A DNA stretch of 64,000 nucleotides from Marinilabiliaceae bacterium ANBcel2 (GTDB lineage Bacteria > Bacteroidota > Bacteroidia > Bacteroidales > Marinilabiliaceae). The position numbers and the translations under genes are program-made. The stretch is taken from positions 1-64,000 of the forward strand of contig JARULA010000008.1 in NCBI GenBank assembly GCA_029688995.1. The letters are read 5' to 3'. Below are positions 54,942 through 64,000 of this stretch, piece by piece. Each line of letters begins with the position of its first letter. The stretch's first letter is position 1. The notes under the pieces were generated by a model, which worked only from the letters and a program-made list of their open reading frames with translations, was not told where the DNA came from and made no database searches.

Positions 54942-56366
54942 CTATCTCACTAACATTGGCTCATCACTATACCCATGACGACCAAAAATAAAATTTAACC
55001 CAAATTTAAAACTAAAATCCTGCTGTTCGGGGAACATTGTAAACTCATCATCATCCATATAAACAGTAGCATGCTTAAGAGGAATATAATCGGCAAGCAT
55101 ATATATCTGTAACGGTCCGGCCAAAAAAGTTAAACCTGTACCCATACCGTTACTACCATTAACTCTTACACTATAATTAAGATTTAATGCAACAAAGCTA
55201 TATGGCTGTAAATTGGCTGAAAGATTAAAGTCCTGTCTTGTGCTATATTTTTGAAAAACAGTTCTGGATAGAGCACCAAAAGAGATGGAATTGGTTAAAT
55301 TATACTCAGCACCAAAATAGAGAGAAGGAGTTAAAGAGCTATTAAAACTTTTATGGCCTGTATCATAATGTATAACAGTTTTTATTGAATCTACAATATC
55401 ATCAACAGCTTCATCAAGATCATCTTTATTTGAACCATCAACATTTAATCCGTCAAACCTATACTCTCCATTAAAAGAGAGTGAATTAAGATCTTCATTC
55501 CAGCTGATAAACCCCAAGTTATTTAAAGCAAAAGAGAATGACCATTGATCACTATAATCATAAACTGCTCCTAAATCAAATCCAACACCGGGATTTTTAA
55601 ACCATGTAAAATAATCTACAATATCATCATCTTCTAACTCTTTATCTCTTATATCTTCGGGAAAATCACCCGGTTCGCCCTCTTCGACAATAATTGGAGC
55701 AGAAGAGTAAATAGTTCCGTCAACTATCATATCATAATGAGTGCGATTAGTTTGTAACTCTAACCTGTTAATATCGGTTTTACCGCCAACCATCCCAAAG
55801 ATAGGTTTAACATTTATTCCAGCAGTTAATTTATCTGTAAACTCTCTGCTGTAACCAAATGATAACTCCTTATATGCTATTTGATTTAAACGCATAGTGG
55901 ATAAGTTAAAGGTTTCACCATCAGCAAAGCCTTTTTCTGTAATTTTGAAAAGATCCGAAGGAAAACCAATCTCGGTAACATTCTTAAAAGATAATGCAAA
56001 AGTAAAGTAGTCGCGTCCCGATCTAAACCCTAATCCAAAAAGATCTACATCCAGGTATTCATTTAAATAGAGGGTTGAGCCGGTTACTCTGTAGAGGTCA
56101 CTATAATCATAACGTGAACTTAAAGGAGTAACCCAATCATCACCGGTATCCTGAAATATATCTCTAAAAGCTACATCACTTTGAAAAAGCTGATTAACCG
56201 AAGGAAGAGCAAAAAAACCGTTTGCCCTGGGCTGCATAGCCGGATTAATCCTGCTAGTTTGTGGTATTGTTTCAAGATAGTAAAGGGCGTTCGGACTTTG
56301 AGCTTTAACCTTAAAAATAGATAAAGCCAATAGAGTCAATAATATTATAAGTAATCTAATCTGCAT
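54942..56366 (-). CDS. DUF5723 family outer membrane protein
   Basis: The 474-residue protein has a signal peptide (residues 1-22, ending VKAQ) and starts with SPNALYYLETIPQTSRINPA, typical of the DUF5723 family of Bacteroidota. The rest is rich in amphipathic beta strands with aromatic ends (FTFALSFKNVTEIGFP, YSFVALNLNYSVRV) and ends with FKFGLNFIFGRH, as in barrel proteins of the PorP/SprF-like group. Function unknown. It is the last gene of the operon headed by the OmpA-family protein; the gap to the lipoprotein gene is 33 bp. Its start is preceded by ATTTACCG, the same as in the lipoprotein gene. Confidence 0.8.
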   Translation of the reverse strand: MQIRLLIILLTLLALSIFKVKAQSPNALYYLETIPQTSRINPAMQPRANGFFALPSVNQLFQSDVAFRDIFQDTGDDWVTPLSSRYDYSDLYRVTGSTLYLNEYLDVDLFGLGFRSGRDYFTFALSFKNVTEIGFPSDLFKITEKGFADGETFNLSTMRLNQIAYKELSFGYSREFTDKLTAGINVKPIFGMVGGKTDINRLELQTNRTHYDMIVDGTIYSSAPIIVEEGEPGDFPEDIRDKELEDDDIVDYFTWFKNPGVGFDLGAVYDYSDQWSFSFALNNLGFISWNEDLNSLSFNGEYRFDGLNVDGSNKDDLDEAVDDIVDSIKTVIHYDTGHKSFNSSLTPSLYFGAEYNLTNSISFGALSRTVFQKYSTRQDFNLSANLQPYSFVALNLNYSVRVNGSNGMGTGLTFLAGPLQIYMLADYIPLKHATVYMDDDEFTMFPEQQDFSFKFGLNFIFGRHGYSDEPMLVR

Positions 56367-56399
56367 CGGTAAATATTTTACAAAAAAATAAATATTAAA

Positions 56400-58043
56400 C
56401 TATAACCCGGGAATTCGTGCATTCATAGTAAAAGAGATAATAGAAAACAGCTGGCTCGAATCAAAAATTCTTACATAACTGTTTTCAGGATCGTATGTAC
56501 TAATCTCTGTTTGCAATACCATGTTTTTAGCATCCTGCTCTCTGTATTTAACAATTTGTTCATTACTTAAACTAATCTGAAAAGATGTCTCCTCAGCCTC
56601 ATTAATAAAACCATCGCTATCGGGTGTACCTGATTTAATAACATACTTTTCATCCTCAATAATATAATCTATTATATTATCATACTCATCAAGAACCCAT
56701 ACAGTAAGATTCACATCAAAAGGTAGCTTATTTTCAAAATCAAAATAGAGATCAAAATTTTGAATTTCATCTACATCATCATCATCATCGGTGATATCTC
56801 TAAAATCAAATTCAACAGTATCTTTACGAGAATACATATCAGCACTAATCCATGCAGGTACATAGATAGTCATATCGGTTTGCAGGTCAGACTCCTGCCC
56901 CATAAAGTTGAGATGATCACTATCATACCCTTCGTTTGACTGTGATATAATATCACACACAAGCTTATCGGGATATTCATTAAAAACATCTACAACATTT
57001 GAATTATTTCTATCAAGAAACTTTTGGGCACTTCCCGGAAATATTTCATGACCATCGGTATTAGCACCTTCAACATCAACAAATAAAAAATTCTCTCCAT
57101 CTATTAGCAAATTCCACTCTCCGGGATCTACTTCTTCACGCTCCCGCAAAAATCTAATATTATCAACTTTAACATTAAAGGGAACACCTATACGATTAAT
57201 AGCATCATAACCAATAGATAAATCAAAAAATGAGATACGGTTTGTTAAATCTACATCAATCTCATCAAAAAGATCAAAATCTATAGTAGCATCGAGCTTT
57301 TCAGCTGTTTGATAACCCATAAACCCATAAATCATTTCATGCTTTAAATTAAACAATGAAAAATCTATCTTAACAGCATCAATTAAAGATAATTCACCAT
57401 AGTAATCGATATCCACCTCTACACTAAAATAGCTTTGAGACTCTTCAACATCTTGTGACAACTCAACAAACATCCCGGCAATATCTTCATATTGATAAAA
57501 ACGATTGTTAGCTCCCGATGCATCAAACTGATAAGTAAGAGGTTTCCCTCCATCTAGAACTTCAGGTATAACAACAGTTATGGAAGCATCACTATTGTCG
57601 GGTAATTCAATGTCAAATTCTATCTCCCCCTCTTTAACATATAATGAATCATACCTAACATCTTCCCTGTTATTAAGAATTACCTTTTCGGTAAAACTAA
57701 AACTGGTACTGCCATTATCAGACTTTAAGGGAGATGATAGTATAGGATAAAACTCCCACTGCTCACTAAAATCATTCAAAACAACCAGATCATCCCACTC
57801 TATAAAAACCTCCTCGGTATATTCAAAACATAAAAGACCATCTTCTCTTATCTTAAAATGTTCATTATCGGCATCATCAACCATGTCATAGCCTGTATAT
57901 AACACTCTGGCCAATGGTGCAGAAAACTCAAGAGTTCTGTTATCCTCCGAATTGTCGGTTGTAATGTGTATATCATCCTCACTACAACTGCTTAATATCA
58001 GCAGAGAGAAAACTACAAACAGTGGTATTTTAAAATATTGCAT
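56400..58043 (-). CDS. Hypothetical large lipoprotein
   Basis: I do not recognise a family. The 547-residue product has a clear lipoprotein signal (FVVFSLLILSSC, Cys around residue 20). The mature part is acidic and looks all-beta, with strands such as EIEFDIELPDNSDASITVVI and an aspartate-rich stretch (DDDDDVDEI) near residue 425 in RDITDDDDDVDEIQNF. No catalytic motif is visible. It sits between the OmpA-family gene (18 bp) and the DUF5723 gene (33 bp), so it probably forms an envelope complex with them. The ATG context ATTTACCG matches the downstream gene. Confidence 0.7.
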   Translation of the reverse strand: MQYFKIPLFVVFSLLILSSCSEDDIHITTDNSEDNRTLEFSAPLARVLYTGYDMVDDADNEHFKIREDGLLCFEYTEEVFIEWDDLVVLNDFSEQWEFYPILSSPLKSDNGSTSFSFTEKVILNNREDVRYDSLYVKEGEIEFDIELPDNSDASITVVIPEVLDGGKPLTYQFDASGANNRFYQYEDIAGMFVELSQDVEESQSYFSVEVDIDYYGELSLIDAVKIDFSLFNLKHEMIYGFMGYQTAEKLDATIDFDLFDEIDVDLTNRISFFDLSIGYDAINRIGVPFNVKVDNIRFLREREEVDPGEWNLLIDGENFLFVDVEGANTDGHEIFPGSAQKFLDRNNSNVVDVFNEYPDKLVCDIISQSNEGYDSDHLNFMGQESDLQTDMTIYVPAWISADMYSRKDTVEFDFRDITDDDDDVDEIQNFDLYFDFENKLPFDVNLTVWVLDEYDNIIDYIIEDEKYVIKSGTPDSDGFINEAEETSFQISLSNEQIVKYREQDAKNMVLQTEISTYDPENSYVRIFDSSQLFSIISFTMNARIPGL

Positions 58044-58061
58044 CGGTAAATAATTTTAAAT

Positions 58062-60560
58062 TTAATCTATAATCTCAATTTCAACCCTTCGATTAGCAGC
58101 GCGTCCTTCAGCAGTATCATTTGTTTCGATGGGGCGATCAAAACCATAACCGGCATACTCTATTCTCTTATCATCTATCCCCTGATTAACGATATAGTCT
58201 TTAACCGACCCTGCTCTTTGACGCGATAATCGACGGTTTAAGGCAGCAGAACCAACATTATCGGTATGACCCGATACCTCAATTCTCACTTCAGGATTAT
58301 CACTTAATAAACGAACAACACGATTAAGCTCCTCAAATGATTCATTTCTTAACTGAGCTTCACCTGTTGTAAATAAAATATTATCAACAACAAATCTTGA
58401 TCCCGAAGCCATAGGACGCATATCAATATTCTTAATAATCACATTTGTATCATTATCAAATGTAATCCTCTCATTTACAAAAAAGTAACCATCAGCATTC
58501 ACCTCAAACACAAAAGGCCCCTCTCCCTCAAGTTCCATAGCATACCTACCGGTAACAGAATCACTGTATGCATACTCTCCTTCTGGATAATTTAATCCAT
58601 AAACCGAAACAGTTGCAGGTAAAGGCTCTTCACTCTCACTACAAGATATAACACCTCTCAACAGGTAAATATCTTGTGACGGGGTAAGCTCAATATTAAG
58701 CTCTGTACCATCCTCCTCAATATTAGTTAAATCAGCAACTATAGTTCTATCATAATAACCACCTGCTAAAACATCAATATAAAAATCCTCTTTATTATCA
58801 AATGTAACAGAGTAAAATCCGGAAGAGCTATCAGTATAAATACGTCTTACAACAACAGTATCTTCTTTAGACTCCCTAAATTGCAGCTCAGCCCCAACAG
58901 GATAACTACTACGTTCATTAACAACTCTTCCCCACAAATTGAAAGGATTCATAATTTTTTCAAGAGTTATATCATATCTAATCTCTTCATCTTTCATTGA
59001 GGGAGCAGGCAAATCACTACTATAACTGTAATAGTTATCAACATCCACCTGTATTTGATAATTTGCAGTATCAGGCAGCATAAGAGTATATTCACCCGAC
59101 AAAGAGTCGGTCTTGGCAGAGGCCACAACCGTATCATCACTTATATCTATTATTGTAACCCTACCTGATAACACCTTTTTGTCATCAGAATCTCTCAACT
59201 CTCCCCATATCAAATGAGGCATAGATAGATCCTTTTTAACACTATAAATATCCAAACCTCCATATCCACCGGGTCTGTCAGATGAAACAAAAGCTGTAAC
59301 AGAATCTGAAGCTGGAAAATAGAAAACCTCATCAAATGGAGTGTTCACAGGATATCCTAAATTAACAGGACTACCCCACTCTCCGTTCTCATCTTTAACC
59401 GCTCTGTAAATATCAAAACCTCCATATCCGGGGTGACCGTCTGATGCAAAATAGAGAGATTCTCCGCAAGCCGTTACATGAACGGCTATCTCATCACCGG
59501 GTGTATTAATATGTGGGCCAAGATTCTTAGCCCTTCTAAATCTTCTTTCTGATGTTTGAACAGCTCGCCATATATCCATTCCCCCTTCTCCGCCCTTTCG
59601 GTCAGAAACAAAATAGACCTCTCCCGAATCAGTTACAGATATTGAAGTTGTTTTAGAAGATTTAAGATCAACAGCTCCTCTTAAACGACTATCGGCACCC
59701 TCGGCAACTCCACGTGTGGTAAAAGGAGTAAGGCGAACATGCCCCTCTCTTCTCTTTCCTTTATAAAAGTATAAAACCTCATCATTTCGGTTAATTCCTG
59801 CAACACTAATATTCACATTATCGGCAAGTTCATCCAAAAAAGAGGTCTCTCCAAAAAAACCATCTTCATAATTAGTAAAAAAAATCTTCTCTAAAAATTC
59901 ATCCCGTTTAACATGCTCCACACTGCCTGATAGTGGGCGACGACTTGTAAAAAAGAGTCGGTTAGTTTCAATGCATTTAACCATAGCATAATCATCAAAC
60001 CAACTATTTACAGTTGCTCCTGCATTCTCAATAATATATAAATCCTGTTCAGATGAATTATCTATCTCTATCCCAAAAATGCAGTCTCTAATCAACTTAT
60101 CATATTCATCTTCAAAAAAGAGTTTGCGAATAAAGCTCAAAGAGTTATAATAATTTTGATAACTCTCTTTTGCTTTATCAAACTGCATGTTAAAATGGTA
60201 GGCCCTACCCAGATAATAGTAGTAATCATCGGCAATATCACTATTAGAGAGCAAAAGAAAATCAAGTGCCTGATCACCCCTGCCACCATATATTGCACTA
60301 ACACCTAATTTATAATTAAGAGCATAAGAGTCTGGTAAAAGATCAAAAACCAAAGTATAGTTTTCAAAAGCTTTATCATAAAAGCCCTTCTTATAGTATC
60401 TGTTACCATAATTTAAAATCTCATAAACCTCTTCTGCATCACTATTTGATAGAGTCGATTCAGAAAAAATGTGATCCGAATCAATAGTTGGATTGCTTTG
60501 CGAGTATGCTAACTGAATAGACAATATAGCAAAGCTAAAAAGAGTAAAAAATTTATACAT
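58062..60560 (-). CDS. TPR-PD40-OmpA family protein
   Basis: The 832-residue exported protein has a signal peptide (residues 1-20), TPR-like repeats (about 40-160), WD40-like PD40 blades (VYFVSDRKGGEGGMDIW, LYFASDGHPGYGGFDIY, TAFVSSDRPGGYGGLDIYS) at about 310-445, three carboxypeptidase-regulatory-like beta sandwiches (about 455-710), and a C-terminal OmpA domain with IEVSGHTDNVGSAALNRRLS and the closing peptidoglycan-binding NRRVEIEIID. This layout matches Bacteroidota proteins of the PorE/PD40-OmpA type that tie the outer membrane or secretion machinery to peptidoglycan. It heads a three-gene operon. Confidence 0.92.
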   Translation of the reverse strand: MYKFFTLFSFAILSIQLAYSQSNPTIDSDHIFSESTLSNSDAEEVYEILNYGNRYYKKGFYDKAFENYTLVFDLLPDSYALNYKLGVSAIYGGRGDQALDFLLLSNSDIADDYYYYLGRAYHFNMQFDKAKESYQNYYNSLSFIRKLFFEDEYDKLIRDCIFGIEIDNSSEQDLYIIENAGATVNSWFDDYAMVKCIETNRLFFTSRRPLSGSVEHVKRDEFLEKIFFTNYEDGFFGETSFLDELADNVNISVAGINRNDEVLYFYKGKRREGHVRLTPFTTRGVAEGADSRLRGAVDLKSSKTTSISVTDSGEVYFVSDRKGGEGGMDIWRAVQTSERRFRRAKNLGPHINTPGDEIAVHVTACGESLYFASDGHPGYGGFDIYRAVKDENGEWGSPVNLGYPVNTPFDEVFYFPASDSVTAFVSSDRPGGYGGLDIYSVKKDLSMPHLIWGELRDSDDKKVLSGRVTIIDISDDTVVASAKTDSLSGEYTLMLPDTANYQIQVDVDNYYSYSSDLPAPSMKDEEIRYDITLEKIMNPFNLWGRVVNERSSYPVGAELQFRESKEDTVVVRRIYTDSSSGFYSVTFDNKEDFYIDVLAGGYYDRTIVADLTNIEEDGTELNIELTPSQDIYLLRGVISCSESEEPLPATVSVYGLNYPEGEYAYSDSVTGRYAMELEGEGPFVFEVNADGYFFVNERITFDNDTNVIIKNIDMRPMASGSRFVVDNILFTTGEAQLRNESFEELNRVVRLLSDNPEVRIEVSGHTDNVGSAALNRRLSRQRAGSVKDYIVNQGIDDKRIEYAGYGFDRPIETNDTAEGRAANRRVEIEIID

Positions 60561-60570
60561 TCTTATTTTG

Positions 60571-60638
60571 CTTTTGGTTATGGATGGTACTGTTTTAACG
60601 TCAATACAAATATCCTCTCTTCAAGTCAAAAAAACCAA
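60571..60638 (-). promoter_or_regulatory. Promoter region and shared two-part upstream element (OmpA-operon copy)
   Basis: The plus strand carries CTTTTGGTTATGGAT at 60571-60585 and TCAATACAAAT at 60601-60611, the same two blocks found upstream of the giant adhesin. On the coding strand GATATTTG (60607-60614) is a 7-of-8 match to the -7 consensus, and a TTG at 60636-60638 lies about 20 bases further upstream, as expected for a -33 element. Confidence 0.5.
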
Positions 60639-60863
60639 TTTTTTATAAAAATTTTTACGTTTATAATTCAATTTAGTTCTATTTTATATCATTTCATTTA
60701 AAAAATTTAACATTTCAGCAAATAAAAACATGTTATCACAACTTTAATTACTCAATTTTTTTTTAAAATCGCGCCCTCGTTTTTAACATTTTTAATAATA
60801 GTTCGTATATTATCAACAGCAAAAAAAAGGTGACTACCTTATTTATGAAATAACATTAAATGT
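60615..60863. other. AT-rich divergent gap upstream of the histidine kinase
   Basis: Apart from the OmpA-operon promoter described separately, this AT-rich stretch holds no coding frame or RNA that I can recognise. No TAnnTTTG match was found close to the histidine kinase ATG at 60864. A short GC-richer patch (TCGCGCCCTCG near 60770) stands out. Confidence 0.4.
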
Positions 60864-63413
60864 ATGCTTAAATCCAGCTTGAATAACCGAAAAAACACTG
60901 CTCTGTATATAGCACTCATCTATTTTTTTGTAGGAATAATATGGATATTAGTCTCTGACCGGATAGCCATCCCCATAACACCTGATAAAGAAACTGTTAT
61001 CTTATTCCAAACCATAAAAGGCATTGGATACGTAACAGTAACGGCTCTACTTCTTTATCTTCTTATAAACAGATCAATAAAACAACGTAACTCTTTAATC
61101 TCTTTATTAAAAAAACGTAACAACCTATTGCAAATAATGCTAAAAACATATCCGGAAATAAACCTGTTTTTAATCAATAATAAAGGAGATATTCTTCAAG
61201 GTTACGGTAACACCCCTCTTTTTTATGGTAAAAACAGCGAGGAATTAACCGGACATAATATAAATAATATTCCTATATGGGACAGCAACAAAGAGATAAC
61301 AAAAAATTTTGTAAAAGAGTTATTTGTAAAAGAGAAGAGTGAATATGAAACAACCATTAACAACGAACACTATTATATAAAGGGATTTGTTGTCGAAAAA
61401 AAGGAAAAATTTAAAACTCATGCTCTAATATTATTAGAGAATAATGAGAAGCTACACAAAATGCAAAAGCTAAAAGAGTATGAAGAAGAGAAAAAAGAGA
61501 ACGCGCTCTACACAATAGAAAAACAGAAAGAGGAGCTATTTGAATGTGGTCAGCTTTTAAATATTTTTGACTATGTAAAAACTCCAGTTATATTACAAAA
61601 TGTAAATAATAACGGAACTCCCGGGGAGTTATTCAGATATAACAACCAGGCAAAAAGCATACTCAACACACCAAAAGCAAAAGAGAACCCTTCACTGTTA
61701 TGGGACAATTTTAGTTTTAACAATAAAGATAAAAAGATACTGCTTTCAAATAATTTTTTTTATAACCGCATAATAATAACTAACGGTCACTTAAAGCAAA
61801 ACAACAGCGAACAGTTTAATCTCTCCTCAAGATTAATTTATGCAGGAAAAACCCCATATGTTTTAACCGTGATTAACGCTATTGATAAAGATCAAAAAAC
61901 TTCAAGCAGCGTTAATTCACATTATGATGCAGCATCAGTTCTTGACAGCATATCAGAAGGGATTATGCTCATTAACAGAAACATGGAGTGCATATATACT
62001 AATCCTGCTATGAGTAATCTTACAGGATACCGTCATCAATGTACTCCCCCTACTCCCGTAAATGATCTTATAGAGATATATGGTGACATAAACTACATAC
62101 CTCTTATTAAAAGAGCATTAAAAGGAGAAACTGCACAATCAAATGATTTTCAATTTGAGAATAAGCCACATAAATGGTTCAAATCACTATTTTACCCTGT
62201 TTTTAATGAAAATGGCGAAACAGTGAGAATTATAAGAATAATAAAAGATGTAACATCCCATCATCAATATGAAGAAAAGCTTCATAACCAATATATTATA
62301 ACAGATCAAAGTAACCAGTTACGAACAATATTTTTATCTAACTTATCACATGAAATAAGAACTCCCATGAACGGGATTTCAGGATTTGTAGAATTACTTG
62401 AACAAGAACCGCTTTCAAAAAACCAACAACACTTTATAAACCTAATAAAAGAGAGTAGCAGCAATCTTTTAAAAATATTGGATGCGTTAGTAGAAGTTTC
62501 AGCTCTTGAAAATGGTCAAATAAATATTGAAAACAGCTGGACACCAATACAAGATATTGCCAATGAGATTGAGAACTATACCATAAATAAGCTGCAAGAA
62601 TCAAACAAATTCAATATTACATCTAAAATAGTAATTGATCACGATAATTTACCTAACCAATTATACTTTGATAAAGATCACATAGTAAAAGCTTTAAAAC
62701 TTCTTATAGATAATGCAGTAAAATTTACTCTAAAAGGAACTATAGAGATAAAATTTACATCAAGCAGTAGTAAAGAAGATTTTATAATAAGTATTTCTGA
62801 TACAGGAGTGGGAATAAATAAACAAAACCTGCAATCTATATTTCTGCCATTTACAACATTCAACCATTCCGAAGATGTTCTTTATGGAGGGATCGGACTG
62901 GGCCTTACTATTGTTCAAAGCTTAATAAATCTTTCAGGTGGTAGCATAGAGGTAGAGTCAGAAAAAAACAGAGGATCAACATTTTATATCTCATTACCCC
63001 TTCGTATGCAAAGCAAAGCAGTATTAAAACAGGGAGAAAAAAATATTCATAATAGACCTAAAAAAATAATGATAGTACAATATGGCCCTGGTTCCGTATA
63101 TTCAACAATAAAGTATCTTGAAAAACAGAATATAAAAGTTGTTCACACCGATAATGGTGCAGAAGCAGTTGCAACTTTTTTTGAGCAAAAAGATATAGAT
63201 ATGATTTTTTGCGATATTAAACTGGCAGATATGGATGGTTTTGAACTGCTTAAAGCTTTAAGAAAAATAGATGGTAATATTACTGTTGTAGCACAAGCAT
63301 CATACTTTATACCAGAGGAAAAAAGACGAGCTCTTGCCGAAGGATTTGATGAATATCTTGTAAAACCAATAGACAGCTCACTTTTGATTAAAACAATTAA
63401 AATTAATCTTTAG
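60864..63413 (+). CDS. Hybrid sensor histidine kinase / response regulator
   Basis: The 849-residue protein has two membrane helices (about 14-34 and 50-70), PAS-like sensing regions (about 90-190 and 345-465, the second with VLDSISEGIMLINRNMECIY), a HisKA domain with phosphorylatable H496 in LSNLSHEIRTPMNG, an HATPase domain (DNAVKFTLKG, SDTGVGINKQ, GGIGLGLTIVQSL), and a C-terminal receiver domain with D784 in FCDIKLADMDG and K834 in YLVKPID. In the receiver the usual Thr/Ser at the switch position is Ala (VVAQASYF), so signalling may be altered. No partner gene adjacent. It ends 11 bases inside the convergent partial gene. Confidence 0.92.
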   Translation: MLKSSLNNRKNTALYIALIYFFVGIIWILVSDRIAIPITPDKETVILFQTIKGIGYVTVTALLLYLLINRSIKQRNSLISLLKKRNNLLQIMLKTYPEINLFLINNKGDILQGYGNTPLFYGKNSEELTGHNINNIPIWDSNKEITKNFVKELFVKEKSEYETTINNEHYYIKGFVVEKKEKFKTHALILLENNEKLHKMQKLKEYEEEKKENALYTIEKQKEELFECGQLLNIFDYVKTPVILQNVNNNGTPGELFRYNNQAKSILNTPKAKENPSLLWDNFSFNNKDKKILLSNNFFYNRIIITNGHLKQNNSEQFNLSSRLIYAGKTPYVLTVINAIDKDQKTSSSVNSHYDAASVLDSISEGIMLINRNMECIYTNPAMSNLTGYRHQCTPPTPVNDLIEIYGDINYIPLIKRALKGETAQSNDFQFENKPHKWFKSLFYPVFNENGETVRIIRIIKDVTSHHQYEEKLHNQYIITDQSNQLRTIFLSNLSHEIRTPMNGISGFVELLEQEPLSKNQQHFINLIKESSSNLLKILDALVEVSALENGQINIENSWTPIQDIANEIENYTINKLQESNKFNITSKIVIDHDNLPNQLYFDKDHIVKALKLLIDNAVKFTLKGTIEIKFTSSSSKEDFIISISDTGVGINKQNLQSIFLPFTTFNHSEDVLYGGIGLGLTIVQSLINLSGGSIEVESEKNRGSTFYISLPLRMQSKAVLKQGEKNIHNRPKKIMIVQYGPGSVYSTIKYLEKQNIKVVHTDNGAEAVATFFEQKDIDMIFCDIKLADMDGFELLKALRKIDGNITVVAQASYFIPEEKRRALAEGFDEYLVKPIDSSLLIKTIKINL

Positions 63414-64000
63414 GGCGATTTAATATCACAATAACTAAAAAAAAGAGAGTCATACCCCATACAATAACAATATTATATTTAAAAGTAGAAACAGTAGTGT
63501 TAAAAAAGTTTCGCTCAGCGGCATAAAGATGTGAACGGCCCCAATAATTATCCGAAACAAAATGAGCCGGAGCCATTTTCCTTATAAAATGGTTATGAGA
63601 GATAATAACATTATTAATATTGGACTCATCAAGTACAACCTGCTCTATTTTTCGATTTTGAGTAGCCCTGAGTTCAGAATATTTTGAATCACCCATTTCT
63701 ATAATAATTGAATCCTTCTTATTGCTATATCGGTTAACGTTATCTACACACTCCTGACGAGCAATATTAATTACATTTACAAACTCTGTCCCCTCAATAA
63801 CATCATCTTCAAAAATATTACTTAAATCACTGTCTAAAATATTATCCAGCTCTTTAATACCATTTTTAACAAGTTTATAATTAGCAGAATCGGGTGTCAA
63901 TATTTTATCCGAACTCCATGAATCACCAAAAAAAGCTGATTGAAGCTCAGGAATAAAAAAGTTTCTGTAGTAAGCAGCCTTATTAAGATTTTTATCAATA
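63403..64000 (-). CDS. C-terminal part of an unknown membrane protein, partial at right edge
   Basis: The frame is open from the right edge (base 64000, IDKNLNKAAYYRNFFIPELQ) to the stop at 63403, about 198 residues; a TTG at 63900 is internal, not a start. The visible part is hydrophilic, with a helix-rich region (NIFEDDVIEGTEFVNVINIA) and one C-terminal membrane segment (YNIVIVWGMTLFFLVIVIL) followed by NRPKD. I cannot name a family; it could be the end of a larger membrane or ABC-type protein, but this is a guess. Its end overlaps the convergent histidine kinase gene by 11 bases. Confidence 0.6.
   Translation of the reverse strand, partial: IDKNLNKAAYYRNFFIPELQSAFFGDSWSSDKILTPDSANYKLVKNGIKELDNILDSDLSNIFEDDVIEGTEFVNVINIARQECVDNVNRYSNKKDSIIIEMGDSKYSELRATQNRKIEQVVLDESNINNVIISHNHFIRKMAPAHFVSDNYWGRSHLYAAERNFFNTTVSTFKYNIVIVWGMTLFFLVIVILNRPKD

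Noticed and set aside
1..64000. tRNA, rRNA or CRISPR loci
   Set aside because: No cloverleaf-like GGTTCGAATCC segments, ribosomal RNA stretches or regularly spaced direct repeats were found by eye; a covariance search would be decisive.

Overview
The window looks like a chromosomal segment of a low-GC member of the Bacteroidota, probably Bacteroidales/Marinilabiliales-like; the order-level guess is inference. The evidence is several C-terminal type IX secretion (T9SS) sorting domains, a TonB-dependent receptor, Bacteroidota-typical families (DUF4369/DUF5106 thioredoxin-like protein, DUF5723, DUF4465, RemB-like barrel, PD40-OmpA protein), start codons without clear Shine-Dalgarno sequences, and many upstream matches to the Bacteroidota -7 promoter consensus TAnnTTTG. 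No tRNA, rRNA or CRISPR was seen.

Layout: 1-5.4 kb (-) holds a very large SpvB/FG-GAP/RHS protein running off the left edge, preceded by a small T9SS-tagged protein with an RHS-like YD motif. 5.9-6.5 kb is an IS3-family remnant next to a truncated gene. 6.7-8.7 kb (-) is a TonB-dependent receptor, divergent from a four-gene set at 8.9-14.3 kb (+): a putative adhesin-like surface protein, Xaa-Pro aminopeptidase, thioredoxin-fold protein and DUF4465 lipoprotein. 14.4-16.6 kb (-) is a T9SS-secreted trypsin-like protease. 16.7-19.1 kb is an MFS transporter convergent with, and overlapping, an ATP-grasp enzyme. 19.3-23.1 kb (-) has a DUF2752 protein, two GYF_2-CD225 paralogues, a NlpE/META lipoprotein and an aldehyde dehydrogenase. 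23.2-30.6 kb (-) is a roughly 2470-residue secreted adhesin with four GLUG-type modules and a strictly alternating eight-unit InlB-type repeat array. 30.8-33.2 kb (+) is a GH20 hexosaminidase.

33.3-37.3 kb (-) is mostly housekeeping: YjbQ-like protein, dicarboxylate symporter with aroC, SlyD-type isomerase and a GlsB-like membrane protein. 37.4-39.3 kb (+) has a short-chain dehydrogenase and a glycosyltransferase. 39.3-52.9 kb is an extracellular or capsular polysaccharide locus: on the minus strand Wza-like exporter, two tandem Wzc-like tyrosine autokinases, murB, a glycosyltransferase and an asparagine synthetase; on the plus strand a WecA/MraY-like initiating transferase, a GT2 and a RemB/Wzi-like barrel. 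52.9-54.9 kb has rlmD and a QueF-like protein with no cysteine at all. 54.9-60.6 kb (-) is an envelope operon (TPR-PD40-OmpA protein, lipoprotein, DUF5723 protein). 60.9-63.4 kb (+) is a hybrid histidine kinase, convergent with a partial membrane protein at the right edge.

The common theme is cell-surface biology: secreted adhesins and proteases, polysaccharide export, outer-membrane uptake and envelope anchoring. The best candidates for something undescribed are the cysteine-less QueF-like protein, the GYF_2-CD225/DUF2752 cassette, the SpvB-RHS protein with its T9SS-tagged small partner, and a two-part upstream element shared by the giant adhesin and the OmpA operon.
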